Source of the DNA: Congeria kusceri
Lineage: Eukaryota > Mollusca > Bivalvia > Myida > Dreissenidae
Reading direction: 5' to 3'
Assembly (NCBI GenBank): GCA_027627225.1
Contig: CM051030.1
Location: forward strand, 25,699,927 to 25,763,926
DNA: 64,000 nt
Of the stretch, positions 13,301-25,951 are shown piece by piece; position 1 is the first letter of the stretch; every line of letters begins with the position of its first letter. The translations under genes and the position numbers were made by a program. The notes beneath the pieces are model-generated. The model was not told the origin of the DNA and searched no databases. It saw nothing but the letters and a program-made list of their open reading frames with translations.

Positions 13301-14089
13301 TGACAATTATGTTTGTTTCCTCACCTCTACCAAACTTGTCAGGTGTCAAATTTTCCCTAATCATATATTGTTAATTAAGTGGTCCCTGTTTTATATCTGT
13401 TTATGAAAAATATGTTCGTACAAATACCTCATGGAACGGAAATTAAAATCAATAACAAAACCATATATTAAATTCGCCAAAATAGAATTGCCATTTGATT
13501 TTTGACCTCGGTCGCATTAGATAGTAAATTAATTTCTCAACGATGGGGTATAATTTGCTTTTTTTATGTTTAAGCTAGTTTATAAATATGTGTTGTAAGT
13601 TCATTTTTCTTACTTAATATCTAAAAACCTATTACAACAATGTTAACAACAATCATCAATGTCAATTTATACACGGTTATATGCGGTTCACTTCGAGCTG
13701 TAAATGCTACAGAATTACCTATCACTGTGTCTGGTGCATCTTTCTAAATGAGACTGATAAGCGTCCTGTTTTGATTTTTTAAACAAATATAACTAGATTT
13801 ATTGAATATTTTTGTTAAAATTCATCCGGGTACAATACTTGATTAGTTAATAGCTATGATATTGAAATAAATATGTAGTACTAGTTTAACATGTTATGAC
13901 ATTGCGAGAGCTAAAAGAAATCACAAAATCACCGCGATTGATGAACCGAAATATTTTAATATATATATGTTTTCTATATTGAGATGTCTGCATAAATGAG
14001 TATAGCCTAAAAGTGCAAATTGCCCAAGTTAATGATCATATATAATTAAAAAAACAACAACAAAAATAAATAGGTGATATGATGTAATA
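10309..14089. other. Long non-coding AT-rich interval
   Basis: No ORF here shows a recognisable domain; the short ones (for example 10667-10894 and 11548-11784) lack codon-level or motif support. I see no exon of the Ig/FN3 type with flanking splice sites, no tRNA and no clear tandem array. A (TA)n run near 14086-14104 and a (CT)n run near 14120-14140 mark the start of the microsatellite block. Confidence 0.55.
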
Positions 14090-14620
14090 TATATATATAT
14101 ATAATATTAGTAGCAGTTGTCTCTCTCTCTCTCGCTCTCTCAACGAAACAACTATCACTGCTCCGAGTACTACTAACACAACCGTTATAACTTTTACTCC
14201 GACTACTACTAACACCACCACCACACCATTACTACTTCTACGACTTCTACTAACACCACCACAACCACCACTATATATAGTTTTCATCCGAATACTTCCA
14301 ACACGTCCATCACAACTTCTACTACTCATCCGACTCCTAATTACACCATAACCACTACAACTACTACTACACGGACTAATATTAACACAACCACCACTGG
14401 CACATGTCCTACAATTACTGACACTACCACCACCACCACTAATCCTACGACTACTATTAATACCATCACTAAATCTCGTTTTAATAATAATGATAATAAT
14501 AATTTATCAAACTGCCTTCACTAATACTACTACTACTTACATTACCACAATCTCTACTTCTTCTCTTACTACTTTTACTATGACGTCAACTCCTCCGACT
14601 ACTTTTTTTCACAGCCGTCT
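14090..14620 (+). repeat. Degenerate ACT/ACC low-complexity block
   Basis: It starts with (TA)n and (CT)n runs, then from about 14150 becomes a decayed ACT/ACC/TAC triplet array like the one at the window start but with many substitutions. It lies on the same strand as the other ACT arrays. A minus-strand ORF across it encodes mainly Val and is a repeat artefact. Confidence 0.75.
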
Positions 14621-14678
14621 ATAGAATGTTCCCATATTTTAGTTTTTACAAATGTTCAAAAGGATATTAGTTAACAGG

Positions 14679-14782
14679 TAGAAGTAGTAGTAGTAATAGT
14701 AGTAGTAGTAGTAGTACTACTTCTACTGCTAGAAGTAGTTTTATTAGTAGTAGTAGAAGTAGTAGTAGTAGTAGAAGTAGCT
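14679..14782 (+). repeat. AGT/GTA microsatellite, complementary to the ACT arrays
   Basis: A run of GTA/AGT triplets with AGA variants. Inside it, at 14703-14733, the sense switches from GTA to TAC and back, giving a small inverted repeat. Because AGT pairs with ACT, this block could fold back on the ACT block 60-500 bases upstream. Confidence 0.8.
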
Positions 14783-14809
14783 TCATAAAATACAGGTAAA
14801 ATTCAACTA

Positions 14810-15890
14810 TGGTTACAAACCACTGATGTTTGTGGCCTCGTCAACTTTTCGTTTCCGCAATCTAGCTCGAGAACAAATTGAGGTATTGTAATGAAATTCA
14901 TACATATATCTCGTTTGTGATTGCATATGGAGTGGGTGGGTTCAAGGTCACTGTTACTAAAAATATAAAAATATCTTCCGCTCAATAAATTGAGAACGCA
15001 TTGAGTTTTTTTAATGAATCTTCATACATATATAACTTATAGCCACACCTTGCTTGCAATTGCATATGGGGTGGGTGGGGTCAGGGTCAGAGTCAAGAAA
15101 ACCGTTACTGAAAATAGAAAAACAGTTTCTGCTCTATATTTTATAAACGCATTGAGATATTTTAATGACATTTAATACATAGATACCTTATATCGAGACC
15201 TCGCTTATGATTGCATATGGGGTGGGTCAAGGTCAAGGTCACTATAACTAAAAAATGAAAAACGGATTCCGCTCAATAATTTAAGAACGCATTGATATTA
15301 CTCCATACATATATTCATTAGATTGAGACCTTTCCTCGGATTGCATATGGGTTGGATGGGGTCAATGTCAAGGTCACCGTTACTAAGATTAGGAAAAACG
15401 GCTTCCGCTCGATTATTTGTGAATGCATTGAGATATTCTAATGAAACTTCATACAGAGAACCTTATATCGAGACCTCGCTTGGGATTGCATAGAGTGTGG
15501 GTGGGGTCAAATCGATCATTACTAAACACAGTAAAACAGGTTCCGCTCAATAAATTAAGAATGCATTGAGGTATTTTAATAAAACTTAACACATATATAC
15601 CTCATACGGAGACCTTGTTTGGGATTGCATATGGGGTGGGTGTGGTCAAGATCGATGGCCATTACTAAAAATAGAAAAAGTTCGGTTCAATACATAGAGA
15701 ACAAATGAAGATATTTTTATGAAACCTTTTACTTAGACCTCTCTTGGAGTTGGTGGGGCCAAGATCTAAAACTATAAAAACGGTTTCCATTAAATAACTT
15801 AAGAACTTATTTAGATATTTTAATGAAACTTCATATATAGATACCATATATTGAGACCTCGCTTTGGATTGCAAAGTCGAGATAACAATT
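14810..15890 (+). repeat. Tandem array of a 140-150 bp unit (TTGCATATGGGGTGGGTGGG type), about 7 copies
   Basis: The word TTGCATATGG(G)GTGGGTGG recurs at about 14923, 15061, 15212, 15342, 15487 and 15627, with decayed copies near 15745 and 15869. Each unit continues with GTCAAGGTCACC-GTTACTAAAAATAGAAAAAC and then a TTCCGCTCAATAA-TT-AGAACGCATTGAG block. The same unit appears inside the repeat element at 21888-22620 and at 22860-23220. It is non-coding. Confidence 0.85.
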
Positions 15891-16252
15891 TCCTAGTAAT
15901 AGCTGTATGACCTTTACCTTGCACCCATAACTTTCTTTCATTATTGAGCTGACTTTTATGCATTTCGTTCGAAATATTTGGTTTTTGTGGAATTTCCACT
16001 TTCCTTGCTAAATTTTGTTTGGTACACAGGTGTACCATCATACAAAACATATTATGTTCAACTTTGGTTACAAACTGCTAAATGTTGACGGAGTTATGGC
16101 CTCTACAAAAATTATATTTTTCAAAATACACTGTTAAACATTCACAAATTAAAGCTTTATTTATGTGTCCATTTCTTTCGAATGGATGCCATAGTTTTGT
16201 AACAAGGCCATTTTGTGGGGGTATATCCGTCACTCGTGTGACAATTCTATAT
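15891..16252. other. No gene recognised
   Basis: Unique-looking sequence between the tandem array and the ACT microsatellite. The ORFs overlapping it are driven by the neighbouring microsatellite. Confidence 0.5.
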
Positions 16253-16346
16253 GTAGTAGTTGTAGTAGAAGTAGTGATAGTAGTTATCCACATCGTCATA
16301 GTATTCATGACGACAGGTTGTTATATGAAACTCCTGTTGCAACTGT

Positions 16347-16363
16347 TGCTGCTACTACTAGTG

Positions 16364-16415
<52 letters not shown>

Positions 16416-16426
16416 GACTACTACTA

Positions 16427-16492
<66 letters not shown>

Positions 16493-16541
16493 CACTACTA
16501 CCACTACTACCACTACTACCACTACTACCACTACTACTTAA
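16347..16541 (+). repeat. (ACT)n microsatellite with CACTAC variants
   Basis: Nearly pure ACT triplets, changing to an ACCACTACT hexamer/nonamer pattern at 16490-16538. A short GTA-rich run at 16252-16290 precedes it. It produces artefactual poly-Leu, poly-Thr, poly-Ser and poly-Val frames. This is the third ACT array on the same strand within 16.5 kb. Confidence 0.9.
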
Positions 16542-17839
16542 GCTTTGCTCCTGGCTCATACTAAGGTGGTTTGTGTTCAGTAATGCAATTTTGATAAAAA
16601 TGAAGTCCACCCAGAGACAACTCGGCCTTTGTAAAGCAAATGTTTTTTAGATTACAAAATTAATAAAGCCATTTAAATAAAGCCATTTTGTTTTGCGCGA
16701 CATGTTTGTGCTTAAACAGCGGAGACCGCAAGTGGAATGTATTTCGGAGATAACAATGTAGATGGGAGTTCAATAGTGTTTGTATCTGTATTAAATAGAT
16801 ATTAACCACAATAGGAAAACAGGATTATGTATAAAGCTTGAATATTATTTACTCAATGTGCAATGTAACATCACAAGTTTTATTAGAATTCACATTTTGT
16901 GAGTGTTATATGGAATATTCTAACACAAAAGCTCATGCTATATTTATAAGGTCAATCCATACCACTACTTCTATCCTGTTTCGGCTGATTTCTTTTAATA
17001 AAATATTTTTATAAAGCATCAGCGAACAAGAATCGCAGTTGAATAGTCCTGTGTTTAATTGCAACGAATCAAATCAAATGCTGTTAACATAACATTATTT
17101 ATGAAAATAATAATTACTTTGTAGCTTTAATACACATGTTGGTATAACCAGGAAAATATAATGATTCCACTTATTTTATGTTTATTGGGAAAACAATTAT
17201 TGTTTAATGATATCTTTCTACTTTCATGCATTGTTTTAAAGATGTATATATTTTTAATTAAAACAGAGAAGCATATCGATCAAGAGATATTCAGAACCAG
17301 TCACTTACTTTTACATGTTTGGATTTTTAGTAAACAATGACCTAATTTTACATTTGACAAAACTATATTATACTAATATAATAAACAACTTTGGTTTAAA
17401 TAAATGTATAACTGTTGTTATAAGTATGCACTTCTTATTTTGGTTGTGTGTTTAACAGCAATGCTAGAACCCCTTTTCCATCAATATTCACTCGACTTTA
17501 CGAAATTAAACTGAAAAGTATTTCACTAAAATTGAGATTAAAATATGTAGACACAAGATTGAGATTAAAATATGTAAGTTTGTAAAGAACACAAACGCGT
17601 GCACCAGCCTTAGATGACATCATAACCCAAACAAAGACAGTAAACGGGATCGTTATGTTTGACCTGTTTTGAGTGCTGTCATTTTACAGATTGTGTTTTT
17701 TAAATTAAATATATATATTGTGTTCGTATTTAAATATATAAATAATATGACTTAAAAACAAGTATGGTCAAAATTATTTTAAGTACAATTTCATAGTGTC
17801 ATTAAGAGCATAATACAGCTTGTTCGGAATGTAACTGTA
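16542..17839. other. No gene recognised
   Basis: AT-rich non-coding sequence. A short direct repeat around ACAAGATTGAGATTAAAATATG is present near 17530-17570. No coding or RNA signal is seen. Confidence 0.5.
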
Positions 17840-17965
17840 TCATTCATCATGGAATTTTAAAATTACCTGCCACAAATGTTCACCATGTCTCTCGTAGGGA
17901 CCTGTGTCCTAAGCTTAAAGGTCAAGGCCACACTTAGAGGTAAAAAGGTCAAACATTCGCATAAT
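17840..17965 (+). repeat. Single copy of the 160-bp GTCAAGG dispersed repeat
   Basis: One unit (TTGTTCGGAATGTAACTGTATCATTCATC through AAGGTCAAGGCCACACTTAGAGG) of the family found as three tandem copies at 29145-29640 and as scattered copies at 44060-46470. Non-coding. Confidence 0.65.
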
Positions 17966-18173
17966 GTATGATGTTTCTCAGCAATAAGGAACACTTGAGG
18001 ATGAAAAATTTTATTTTATAATATAAGGCGTAAATACAGTTTAAATTCATTTTCTTACAAGTTGATAATTTGATGACTATTTGTTACAATTAAAAAATAT
18101 CTACGTTACCGAGTAGCATGAGTTTATGTTTAGTACTCTTCATTTCAAACTAATTTACTTATTCTTGATGACG

Positions 18174-18456
18174 GGCCCGGCTAGCTCAGTGGGTACAGCG
18201 CTGGATTGTCAATCCGGATAATAAGTTCGAACCGCTCGTCCACATAACTCGTGTGGGGATTGATCATGCAATTATTTATGCGGCCATTCTCCACCTACCT
18301 CTGATTCAAGTAGGGCAGTTGTCAGTTACTGCCATTGGTATGTGCCTTTAGTACTGGTAAACCGCTTAGATAGGATAAGCTTGCCCAGGAAAAGTGTGAT
18401 ATGGCTGCAATACTGTTAAAAAGAGCTTACAATCAAAACCTTTAAACAAAACAAAC
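18174..18456 (+). mobile_element. tRNA-Asp-like SINE, plus strand
   Basis: The head begins GGCCCGGCTAGCTCAGTGGG (box A). It has a GTC anticodon-like position in CTGGATTGTCAATCCGG and box B at about 18223-18233 (AAGTTCGAACC). The 5' 70 bases fold as a tRNA-like head; a 200-base body and an A-rich end (AAAACCTTTAAACAAAACAAAC) follow. A second copy of the same family is at 46592-46893, with a shared body including GGTATGTGC, CAGTACTGGTA and ATACTGTTAAAA. Confidence 0.85.
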
Positions 18457-19500
18457 TTATTCTGGATTATTGTAACATATAATAATTCATACTTTTACAT
18501 TCAGTATTCTGAGTGCATAGCATGCATGTTTATTGTTATTGCATAGCATGCATTTTATTTGATACTGATATATACTTGTAATGCATACATTAATTATATA
18601 ATACATTTTGTATTTTGGCTTATTCTTATTTCAGCATTCCAACATGAATAACAGATCCTTACACAAAGTTGAAATACTCCATATGATACGCAATTATTAT
18701 AATTAAGCATATTTAAGAATTATTTTATTTGTTGTATGCATTTTTTTTAACATATGGAAGTGTAATGTAGGTATTAATTTACTATTAAACATCAGTTAAC
18801 AAAGTCACAGTTCAAACACTGAAAGATAAAAAGAAAGACAATAATTTAACACCCACACACAATAAATCTTCAAACAATTTATGATTTCTGTTTGCTATAT
18901 GAACATCGAAATCAAAGTCGTATGTCATTGTAATTAGAAAATGTTATTTGGACACGTAATTCTAAATCTCTTTTCTTTTTTTGGTACAAATTGTAGCATT
19001 TGGCTGTGATTGAACACTCCACATTTATACAGATTTAACAAGTTATGTTAATATTTATCTAACCTTTAGGCAGATAATGCAAACAGAATAGTATACATAT
19101 GATGACAAAGCAGTGTTTTTAGAACCGATGTGGGGCAGAAATTCGGCCCCATTCCCTTGCTTTAAAGGTTTATATTGTTCTCCTATATAAGCCCTCAGAG
19201 TGTTAACTTTATTTTGAAAAAGAAAGATCGAAATCGGACAAAACATGACTAAGATTGAGGCATTTTCATAAACAACCCATGTATTTTTCATCAAACCATG
19301 TTGGTGCATAATCTAAGTTTTCCTTTGTAGCAAATCAAATGATTAAAGTGTGATAACAAAGTAGAAAATAAGCATTAAATAATGCTTTTCAAAATTAGTA
19401 AACTTCCCTACCTTAAGGCCCCCGCCAACCTTCCACCAAAGGTGAAAAAAACAACATAGCATAGCTAACGTAGGAATTATATTAGAAACATATTTATTTT
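18457..19500. other. No gene recognised
   Basis: AT-rich non-coding sequence with a short repeated GCATAGCATGCAT word near 18517-18552. Nothing codes for a recognisable protein. Confidence 0.5.
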
Positions 19501-20676
19501 AGCTCACCTGAGCACGAAGTGCTCATGGTGAGCTTTTGTGATCACCCGTTGTCCGTCGTTCCTGTGTGCGTGCGTGCGTCCGTCGTCAACTTGTCATTCA
19601 AACAACATCTCCTCCTAAACCATTTGGCAGATGTTCACAAAACTTCACAGGAATGATCATTAAGTGACCCATTGGTTAAAGCTGTTGCAATCGTTACTGT
19701 CCGATGCATATGTAGGTCACCATAGCTAAAAAAATAGATTAAAAACGTGTTATAATCATGTTCTCTGAAACCGAAGGGCCCAGAGGTTTCATATTTGGTA
19801 TATAACATCCTATAGTGGTCTCCTACACATATTGTTCAATTTATGCCCCTGGGGTCAAAACGGGCCAAGCCCCGAGGGTCACATTTTTTTAATTCAATAT
19901 ATAGCAAAATGACTTTAAAAATCTTCTCCTATAAAACCACAAGGCCCAGAGTTTCATATTTGGTATGTACCATCCTTGAGTGGTCCTTAACAAATTGTGT
20001 TCTAATTATTACTCTGGGGTTAAAAATGGCTAAGCCCCGGGGATAACATGGTTTATATAGAATATATTGCAAAATATCTTTAACATTATTCTCCTTTGAA
20101 ACCACAAGGCCAAGAGGTTTCATAGTTTGGGTCAAAACGGGCCACGCCCCTGGGTCACATGGTTTATATGAACTTCAATAACAAAACGTCTTAATAAAAT
20201 GTGTCCTTTGAAACCGCAAGGCCCAGAGGTTTGATATTTGTTATGTTACATCCGTATAGCGGTCCTCTACAAATATTGATTAAATTATGCCCCTGGGGTC
20301 GAATCTGGTCACATCCCAGGGTCACATTTTGTATTTAGACTTAAATAGCCAAACGGCTTTAAAAATCTTCTCCTCTGAAACGGCAAAGCCCACGGCTTTC
20401 CTCTATCTGGTGCGTAACATCGCATGGTAGTCATCTCCAAAGATTGTTCAAATTTTGCCCCTGGGGTAAAATCTGGTGGCACCCCGAGATGTCACATGAT
20501 TTATATAGATTTACATAGCAAAGTTACTTCAAAAATCTTTACCTGAAACCGCAAGGCCCAGAAGGTTGTTCACATTATGCCCTTGGAATAAACATTAGTC
20601 ATGCTTCGGGGATGCAAATTATAATGGGTTGCAGGATCTCAGGTGAGCGTCCTAGGGCTCTCAGAGCTCTCTTGTT
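19501..20676 (+). mobile_element. Non-autonomous repeat element, copy 1 (AGCTCACCTGAGC...CTCAGGTGAGC ends)
   Basis: It opens AGCTCACCTGAGCACGAAGT, where GAGCAC-GAA-GTGCTC (19510-19524) is a perfect hairpin. After a CCGTCGT-rich stretch come about six tandem units of roughly 150 bp, each with CCTCTGAAACC, AAGGCCCAGAGGTTT, GTAGTGGTCCTCTACAAA and CCCTGGGGTCAAA words. It closes with CTCAGGTGAGCG (from 20638) and ends near CTCTTGTTT. The two ends form an inverted repeat of 11 bases. There is no transposase. The layout (short terminal inverted repeats, terminal hairpins, tandem-repeat core) recalls the Helitron-related HINE or molluscan pearl-like elements. That relation is inference. Confidence 0.7.
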
Positions 20677-20758
20677 TCCGTATACCTCTCATACAGATAT
20701 GTGGCCTTAGTAACGAGTTTATAACGATACTATATTAGGTTCAAATCATTCAGTATTA

Positions 20759-22662
20759 GCTCACCTGAGCACAACGTACTCATGGTGAACTTTAAGGCTC
20801 GCCTTTTGTCCGTCGTCCGTCGTGCGTCGACATTTTGATTCAAATAACATCTCCTCCATAACCACTGGGCAGATTTCTGCCGAACTTAACAGGAATGATT
20901 ATTCGCTGACACTCTTTCAAAATAGTTAAAATCGTTTCGGTCCGCTGCATATGTCACCATAGCTAGAAAAATATTTAAAAACTGACAATTAAAACAAAAC
21001 GTCTTCTCTGAAACCACAAGGCTTGGAGCTTTCTTATTTTAAATGTGACATCATCTAGTAGGCGTCTACAAATATTGTTCAAATGATGCCCCTGGGGTAA
21101 AAACTGGCAACACACCGGGGCTCACATGGCTTATATAGACTTAAATAGCAAAAATAAATAACAATTCTCTTAAACCACAAGGCCTAGAGGTTTCATATTT
21201 GGTATGTAACATTGTGTAGTGATCCTCTACAAAGAATGTTCAAACGATTCCCCTATGGTCAAAACTGGGCATTACCCAGTGGTCACATGGTTTATATAGA
21301 CTTGAATAGCAAAATGACTTCACAATCTTCTCCTCTTTATCTTAAAGGCCTAGAGGTTTTATATTTCGTATGTAACATTCTGTAGTGGTCCTGTACAAAG
21401 ATTGTCTACATGATGCCACTGGGGTGAAACATGGCCACACCCCGTGGCTCAACTTTTTTATATGGACTTAAGTAGCAAAATAACTTCACAAAGCATCTCC
21501 TATCAAACCGCAAGTTTCAAAGTTTCATATTGGTGTGTAACATTGTATAGTGGTCGTCTACAAAGATTATTCAAATGAGTTCCTATGGTCAAAACTGGCC
21601 AAAGCAAGGCGGGTCACAATGTTTATAAAGACTTTATCAGCAAAAACGAATTTAAAAAGTGCCTTTCCTGAAACCGCAAGGCCTGGAGGTTTCATAGATG
21701 GTATGTAATGTTGTATAGTGGTCCTTTACAAAGATTGTTTAAATGATTCCCATGGGGTCAAACCTGGCCACTCCCCGGGGCTCAAAGTGTTTATAAAGAT
21801 GTATATGGCAATATGATTTAAAAATTATTCTCTGAAACCACAAGGCCCATAGGTTTTATATTTGGTTAAACAATTATATCGAGATCTCGATTGGGATTGC
21901 ATATGGGGTGGACGGGGTCAAGGTCCAGGTGACTGTTATTAAAAATAGAAAAAAGCGTTAATAACTAGAGAACGCATTAAGTTTAATGAAACTTAATTCA
22001 TAGATACCTTATATCGACACATCGCACGGGATTGCATATGCGGTGGGAGGGGTCAAGTTCAAGTATACATAAATACATTATATTGAGACTTCGCTTGGGG
22101 TTGCTTATGGGTGGCTGGGGTCAATGTCAAGGTGATCGTTAAAAATATAAAAAAAGGTTTCCGCTAAATATCTTGAAAACGCAGTGAGCTTTTTTAATGA
22201 AACTTAATACATGTACCGTATATCGACACATTGCTTCGGATTGAATATGGGGTGGGTGAGGTCGAGGTCACCGTTGCTGAAAATAGGAAAACGGTTTCCG
22301 AACAAGAACGCATTTCGATATTTAAATGAAACGTAATACACATATCTTATATCGAGACTTTACTTGGGTTTGCTTATTGGGCGGGTGTGATCTAGGCCAT
22401 TGTCATTAAAAGGAGAATAAACGGTTTACGCTAAATAACATAAGAAGGCATTGAGATATTTTAATGAATTTGCATACGTAAATACATCATATCAAGATTT
22501 TGCTTTACGTTTGTGATGGTTGGGGTCAAGGCCAAGGTTACTGTAACTAAAAATTGAAAAACAGTTTGCGCTCAATAACTTGAGAACATATTGATACATT
22601 TTAATGACACTTCATACATAGAGATCAGGTGAGCGACCTGGTGCCATCGTGACCCTCTAGTT
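20759..22662 (+). mobile_element. Non-autonomous repeat element, copy 2 (composite core)
   Basis: It starts AGCTCACCTGAGCACAACGT, has the CCGTCGTCCGTCGTGCGTC stretch and the same 150-bp core units as copy 1 up to about 21870. It then switches to the 140-bp TTGCATATGGGGTGG units seen at 14810-15890 (words at 21897, 22032, 22103, 22228, 22371) and closes with ATCAGGTGAGCGACCTGGTGCC near 22624. So two unrelated tandem units sit inside one pair of ends. No ORF. Confidence 0.7.
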
Positions 22663-22859
22663 GTTACATATATTCTCTATAAATATTTCATAACATTTAA
22701 TGAAAAACATATGGTTTTTAAAATTTCCATAACAAGTTTTAAAATCCGCTTGGTCTTAGATCTATAATACTTTATATGGCAAGCTACGAAAAATGTACCC
22801 GGAGGTCGGGTTTCAAATTTGCGGAAGTCAATTCACAATAACGGGAGGTAATTTCCAAG

Positions 22860-23225
22860 GGAATCACCTAGTTTTTGGAAATGTCTATTGCATATAGGGT
22901 GGGTGGGGTCAGGGTCAAGGTCACCGTTACTATAGAGGAAAGATGGTTTCTGCTCAATAGCTTGAGAACATATTGAGATTTTAATGAAATTTCATACATA
23001 GATATCTTTCATCTAGAACTCGCTTGGGATTGCATATGGGGTGGGTGTGATCAACGTCACCGTCAATAAATAAACAAACAGTTTCTCAATAGCTTGAGAA
23101 AACATTGAGATTTTTAAAGAAACTTAAACAAAAGATACCTTATATCGAGCCCTCGCTTGGGATTGCACATAGGGTTGATGCGTCAAGGTCAAGTTTGCTA
23201 TTACTAAAAATTGTATTGATGGGCT
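22860..23225 (+). repeat. Tandem copies of the 140-bp TTGCATATGGGG unit
   Basis: Three degenerate units (TTGCATATAGGGTGGG at 22888, TTGCATATGGGGTGGG at 23032, TTGCACATAGGG at 23163) lie outside the recognisable ends of copy 2, so the unit also spreads or survives on its own. Confidence 0.7.
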
Positions 23226-23370
23226 GGCTTTAATGCATTTTGGTTAAAAACTTTGGTTTTCGTTGAATTGCTATATTTAATGTTTAAGAAAAAAATGCCA
23301 GCACAAGAAAGGTCGAACCGGCTGTCCTCCGACAGCTCTTGTTTTCAAATGCATTTGTTTTTTATTGTTT

Positions 23371-24541
23371 AGTTCACTTGAGCACGAAGTGCTCGGTGAG
23401 CTATTGGTGTAGTGGACCTCACTGGCGTCGTCCGTCTTTGAGATAAAGACTATATTTTTTATTCAATCTTGACCTAACTTGCACAGTTTGTGTATGACCA
23501 TAAAATCTCGGACGAGATTGTTATTGGGTCAGATCACACCAGTAACTATAGAGTTATTGCCCCTTTTTCATGCCCATTTTTCATGCAAAAAAGGAAAAAA
23601 AGACCTATTACAACGTATTTACTTGATTTACCATCCAATCGTAACGAATGTTTCCCAGTTTGTGTATGACCATCAGTTTTCAGCAGAAAATCATGTCGCT
23701 ACTCTATATACATATAGGGAGACATTTCCACCACAGAATTTGTCTTTCTCAGGTTAGGCCCCGCCAATATTGCCCATACAAAACTGTAGCTCAATATTGG
23801 AGCAGGGCCTAACTTGTTATGCTATCAATCTATGCATAGTGTGTCTATTATTATGAGTCTACAGTTGAAGTCAAATATAAACAAGATCGGACCCGAAACA
23901 TCAAAGTTATTGCCATTTGTTTGTGAAAAAATATACAAAAATGGACAATATTCAGGATAGTGACTTGATTTTCCATCCAATCTTCACCAATCTTGCACAC
24001 TTTTCTATTACCATAAGTTTAAAGGTGAAGTCGAATATAAGCAAGATCGGACCAGAAACACAAGAGTTTTCAACAGTTGCAAGACGTTAATGCAGTTATC
24101 TGCACATGCATTTGATGTCTTCAGAGGCTGCATTAACATCATTCGTCATCATTGGACAGAAACTTATCAAAGAAAAAGCAAAACTTGACCTTATAGCACA
24201 GCCATCGCAACTAGTTCTCCAAAACTGTTTGCGACAAGACATCAAAATCTACTATTTCTGCATTTTCCAGAATTGTCATTGACTAAATGAAAAGGATCAG
24301 ATTAGAATATCGAGAAAAATGATTTGAGAACCATTAGCAAAAAAAAAAACGCACATCCACTACTTACGCAATTCATACTTTAGTTAGCCCATTGCACTAA
24401 CCGATGTTTTTGATCAAAATTAATCCTATCCCCCTTTGCATATTGTTCAGATACCTTAATTGTCAAAAGTATCACGACAGTATGGTCTTCATCTGTACAA
24501 GTTCTCAGGTGAGCGCTTTGGGCCATCACGGCCCTCTTGTT
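23371..24541 (+). mobile_element. Non-autonomous repeat element, copy 3
   Basis: It begins AGTTCACTTGAGCACGAAGT with the GAGCAC-GAA-GTGCTC hairpin and ends CTCAGGTGAGCGCTTTGGG plus the hairpin GGGCCATCACGGCCC at 24520-24534. Its core differs from copies 1 and 2: units of about 160 bp with TTGACCAATCTTGCACA, GACCAGAAACACCAGAGTTATTG and GTTTGTGAAAAAATA, then a block (GGACAGAAACTTATCAAAG, CAGCCATCGCAACTAG) shared with copy 5 at 37540-37680. The small ORF at 23479 is not a gene. Confidence 0.7.
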
Positions 24542-25951
24542 AAATAACTTAAGTCAGTAGAACTAAGTTGAAACAAATTCATCTCTTATGTTAAGTACTT
24601 TTAACCACTTAATATGATATATTTTTCATGGTAAACCTTTTAACCTTTCGACTTGATCACATCATGAATTGTTGTGGCTGTTTCAACTTCAATATTATAT
24701 CATCATGTTACACCCAAAGAATGTCCTGTGTTGGCCACACTAAAGGATCATTTTATCTCCTTTGATTGAAGCATCCAAAGAGCGAGTTATGAATGGTACC
24801 TACGGTACTATTTTATAATCTTTCGTATAATGTACCCTATACCCTATGTTGATAATTTTAGAAAATTGTATTGTAAATATGAAATTATTGATTTCATGAT
24901 GCCAATCTTGTCTTCACAAGTCCATATTCCATTTGTTAGTAATATTTTCTTTATAATTGCAAGATCTGTGTTCACATCATATATTATATTATATATGCAT
25001 ACTTACCAATTTTTGTAACAATCAACGTAACATTGTGTTTTAATAATAATCTTGCAGAGTCTTATGATATTAAATTTAATATATTTAAAAATAATCTGAG
25101 GTATCATGCATTTCGGATAAGGCAAGCTACGCATTTATAAGCTGTTAAATATCCAGACTGAGTGCATTTACATAATACGTAACCTCAGCTCATTTATAAG
25201 CTTAAAAAAATAACGATAACGATAACAAAACTCTTTATCCAAACTTTAAGTTACTAAGTTTTCATCGGTCAGTGCATAAAATGATAGCTCTCCATGATTT
25301 GTTTTCCTAAGGTTTACAACAAGTACTTTGTGAACTTGATGGCGTCATGCAAAAACAATGACGTAATAACACATGAATATGATGCTTTTACAAACTGTTG
25401 CTTTAAGCTGTAACATAGGTATCGGTAACATCGGTATGGCAAAACGATACAATGATAAATAAAGAATATCTGTAAACAATTTATATATATTTTTGACAGG
25501 TTTTACAACCTAGAAATTTGACGGGAATTGTGACTTTAAAAAAGAATCATTTTACAAATTGTATATTGTTCTCAACCACGTAACATATGTATTGAGTTTA
25601 TATATAACACTCCAATATAAACAAATGACTGACTAACTTTGCAGAAGAAAAATATATAAAAAAGTTGTTAAACTATACACCCATGAATACTATATATTTA
25701 TGGCCTTTTTAAAACACAAAAGTAACCCCTTTATACTAATACTTTATCATTTGTGGATGCACAATGTCACTAGTAACATAGTTATCAATTTTATTGTGAC
25801 AATACATAACCTACAGTTTTTAAACTACCAACATTTCAATAATAAAGTCCCTTACATCGTTACATGCAATTTCAGTTGTAACATGTGTTATAGCGTTTTA
25901 TGCTTAACGCTACTATTCTTCCTAAAAAATCTGGTAAAGCGAAAATAAATG
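24542..25951. other. No gene recognised
   Basis: Very AT-rich. The ORFs at 24830 and 25700 have no motif. Nothing beyond short homopolymers and a few repeated words is seen. Confidence 0.5.

Noticed and set aside
16082..16650. ORFs of 160, 145 and 101 codons over the ACT array
   Set aside because: Poly-Leu, poly-Tyr, poly-Thr and poly-Ser products of the microsatellite on both strands.
20640..24541. Classical Helitron ends (CTRR after a hairpin)
   Set aside because: Copies 1 and 3 end in CTTG after the hairpin, not CTRR; only copy 2 has CTAG. A Helitron relation is kept only as a hypothesis.
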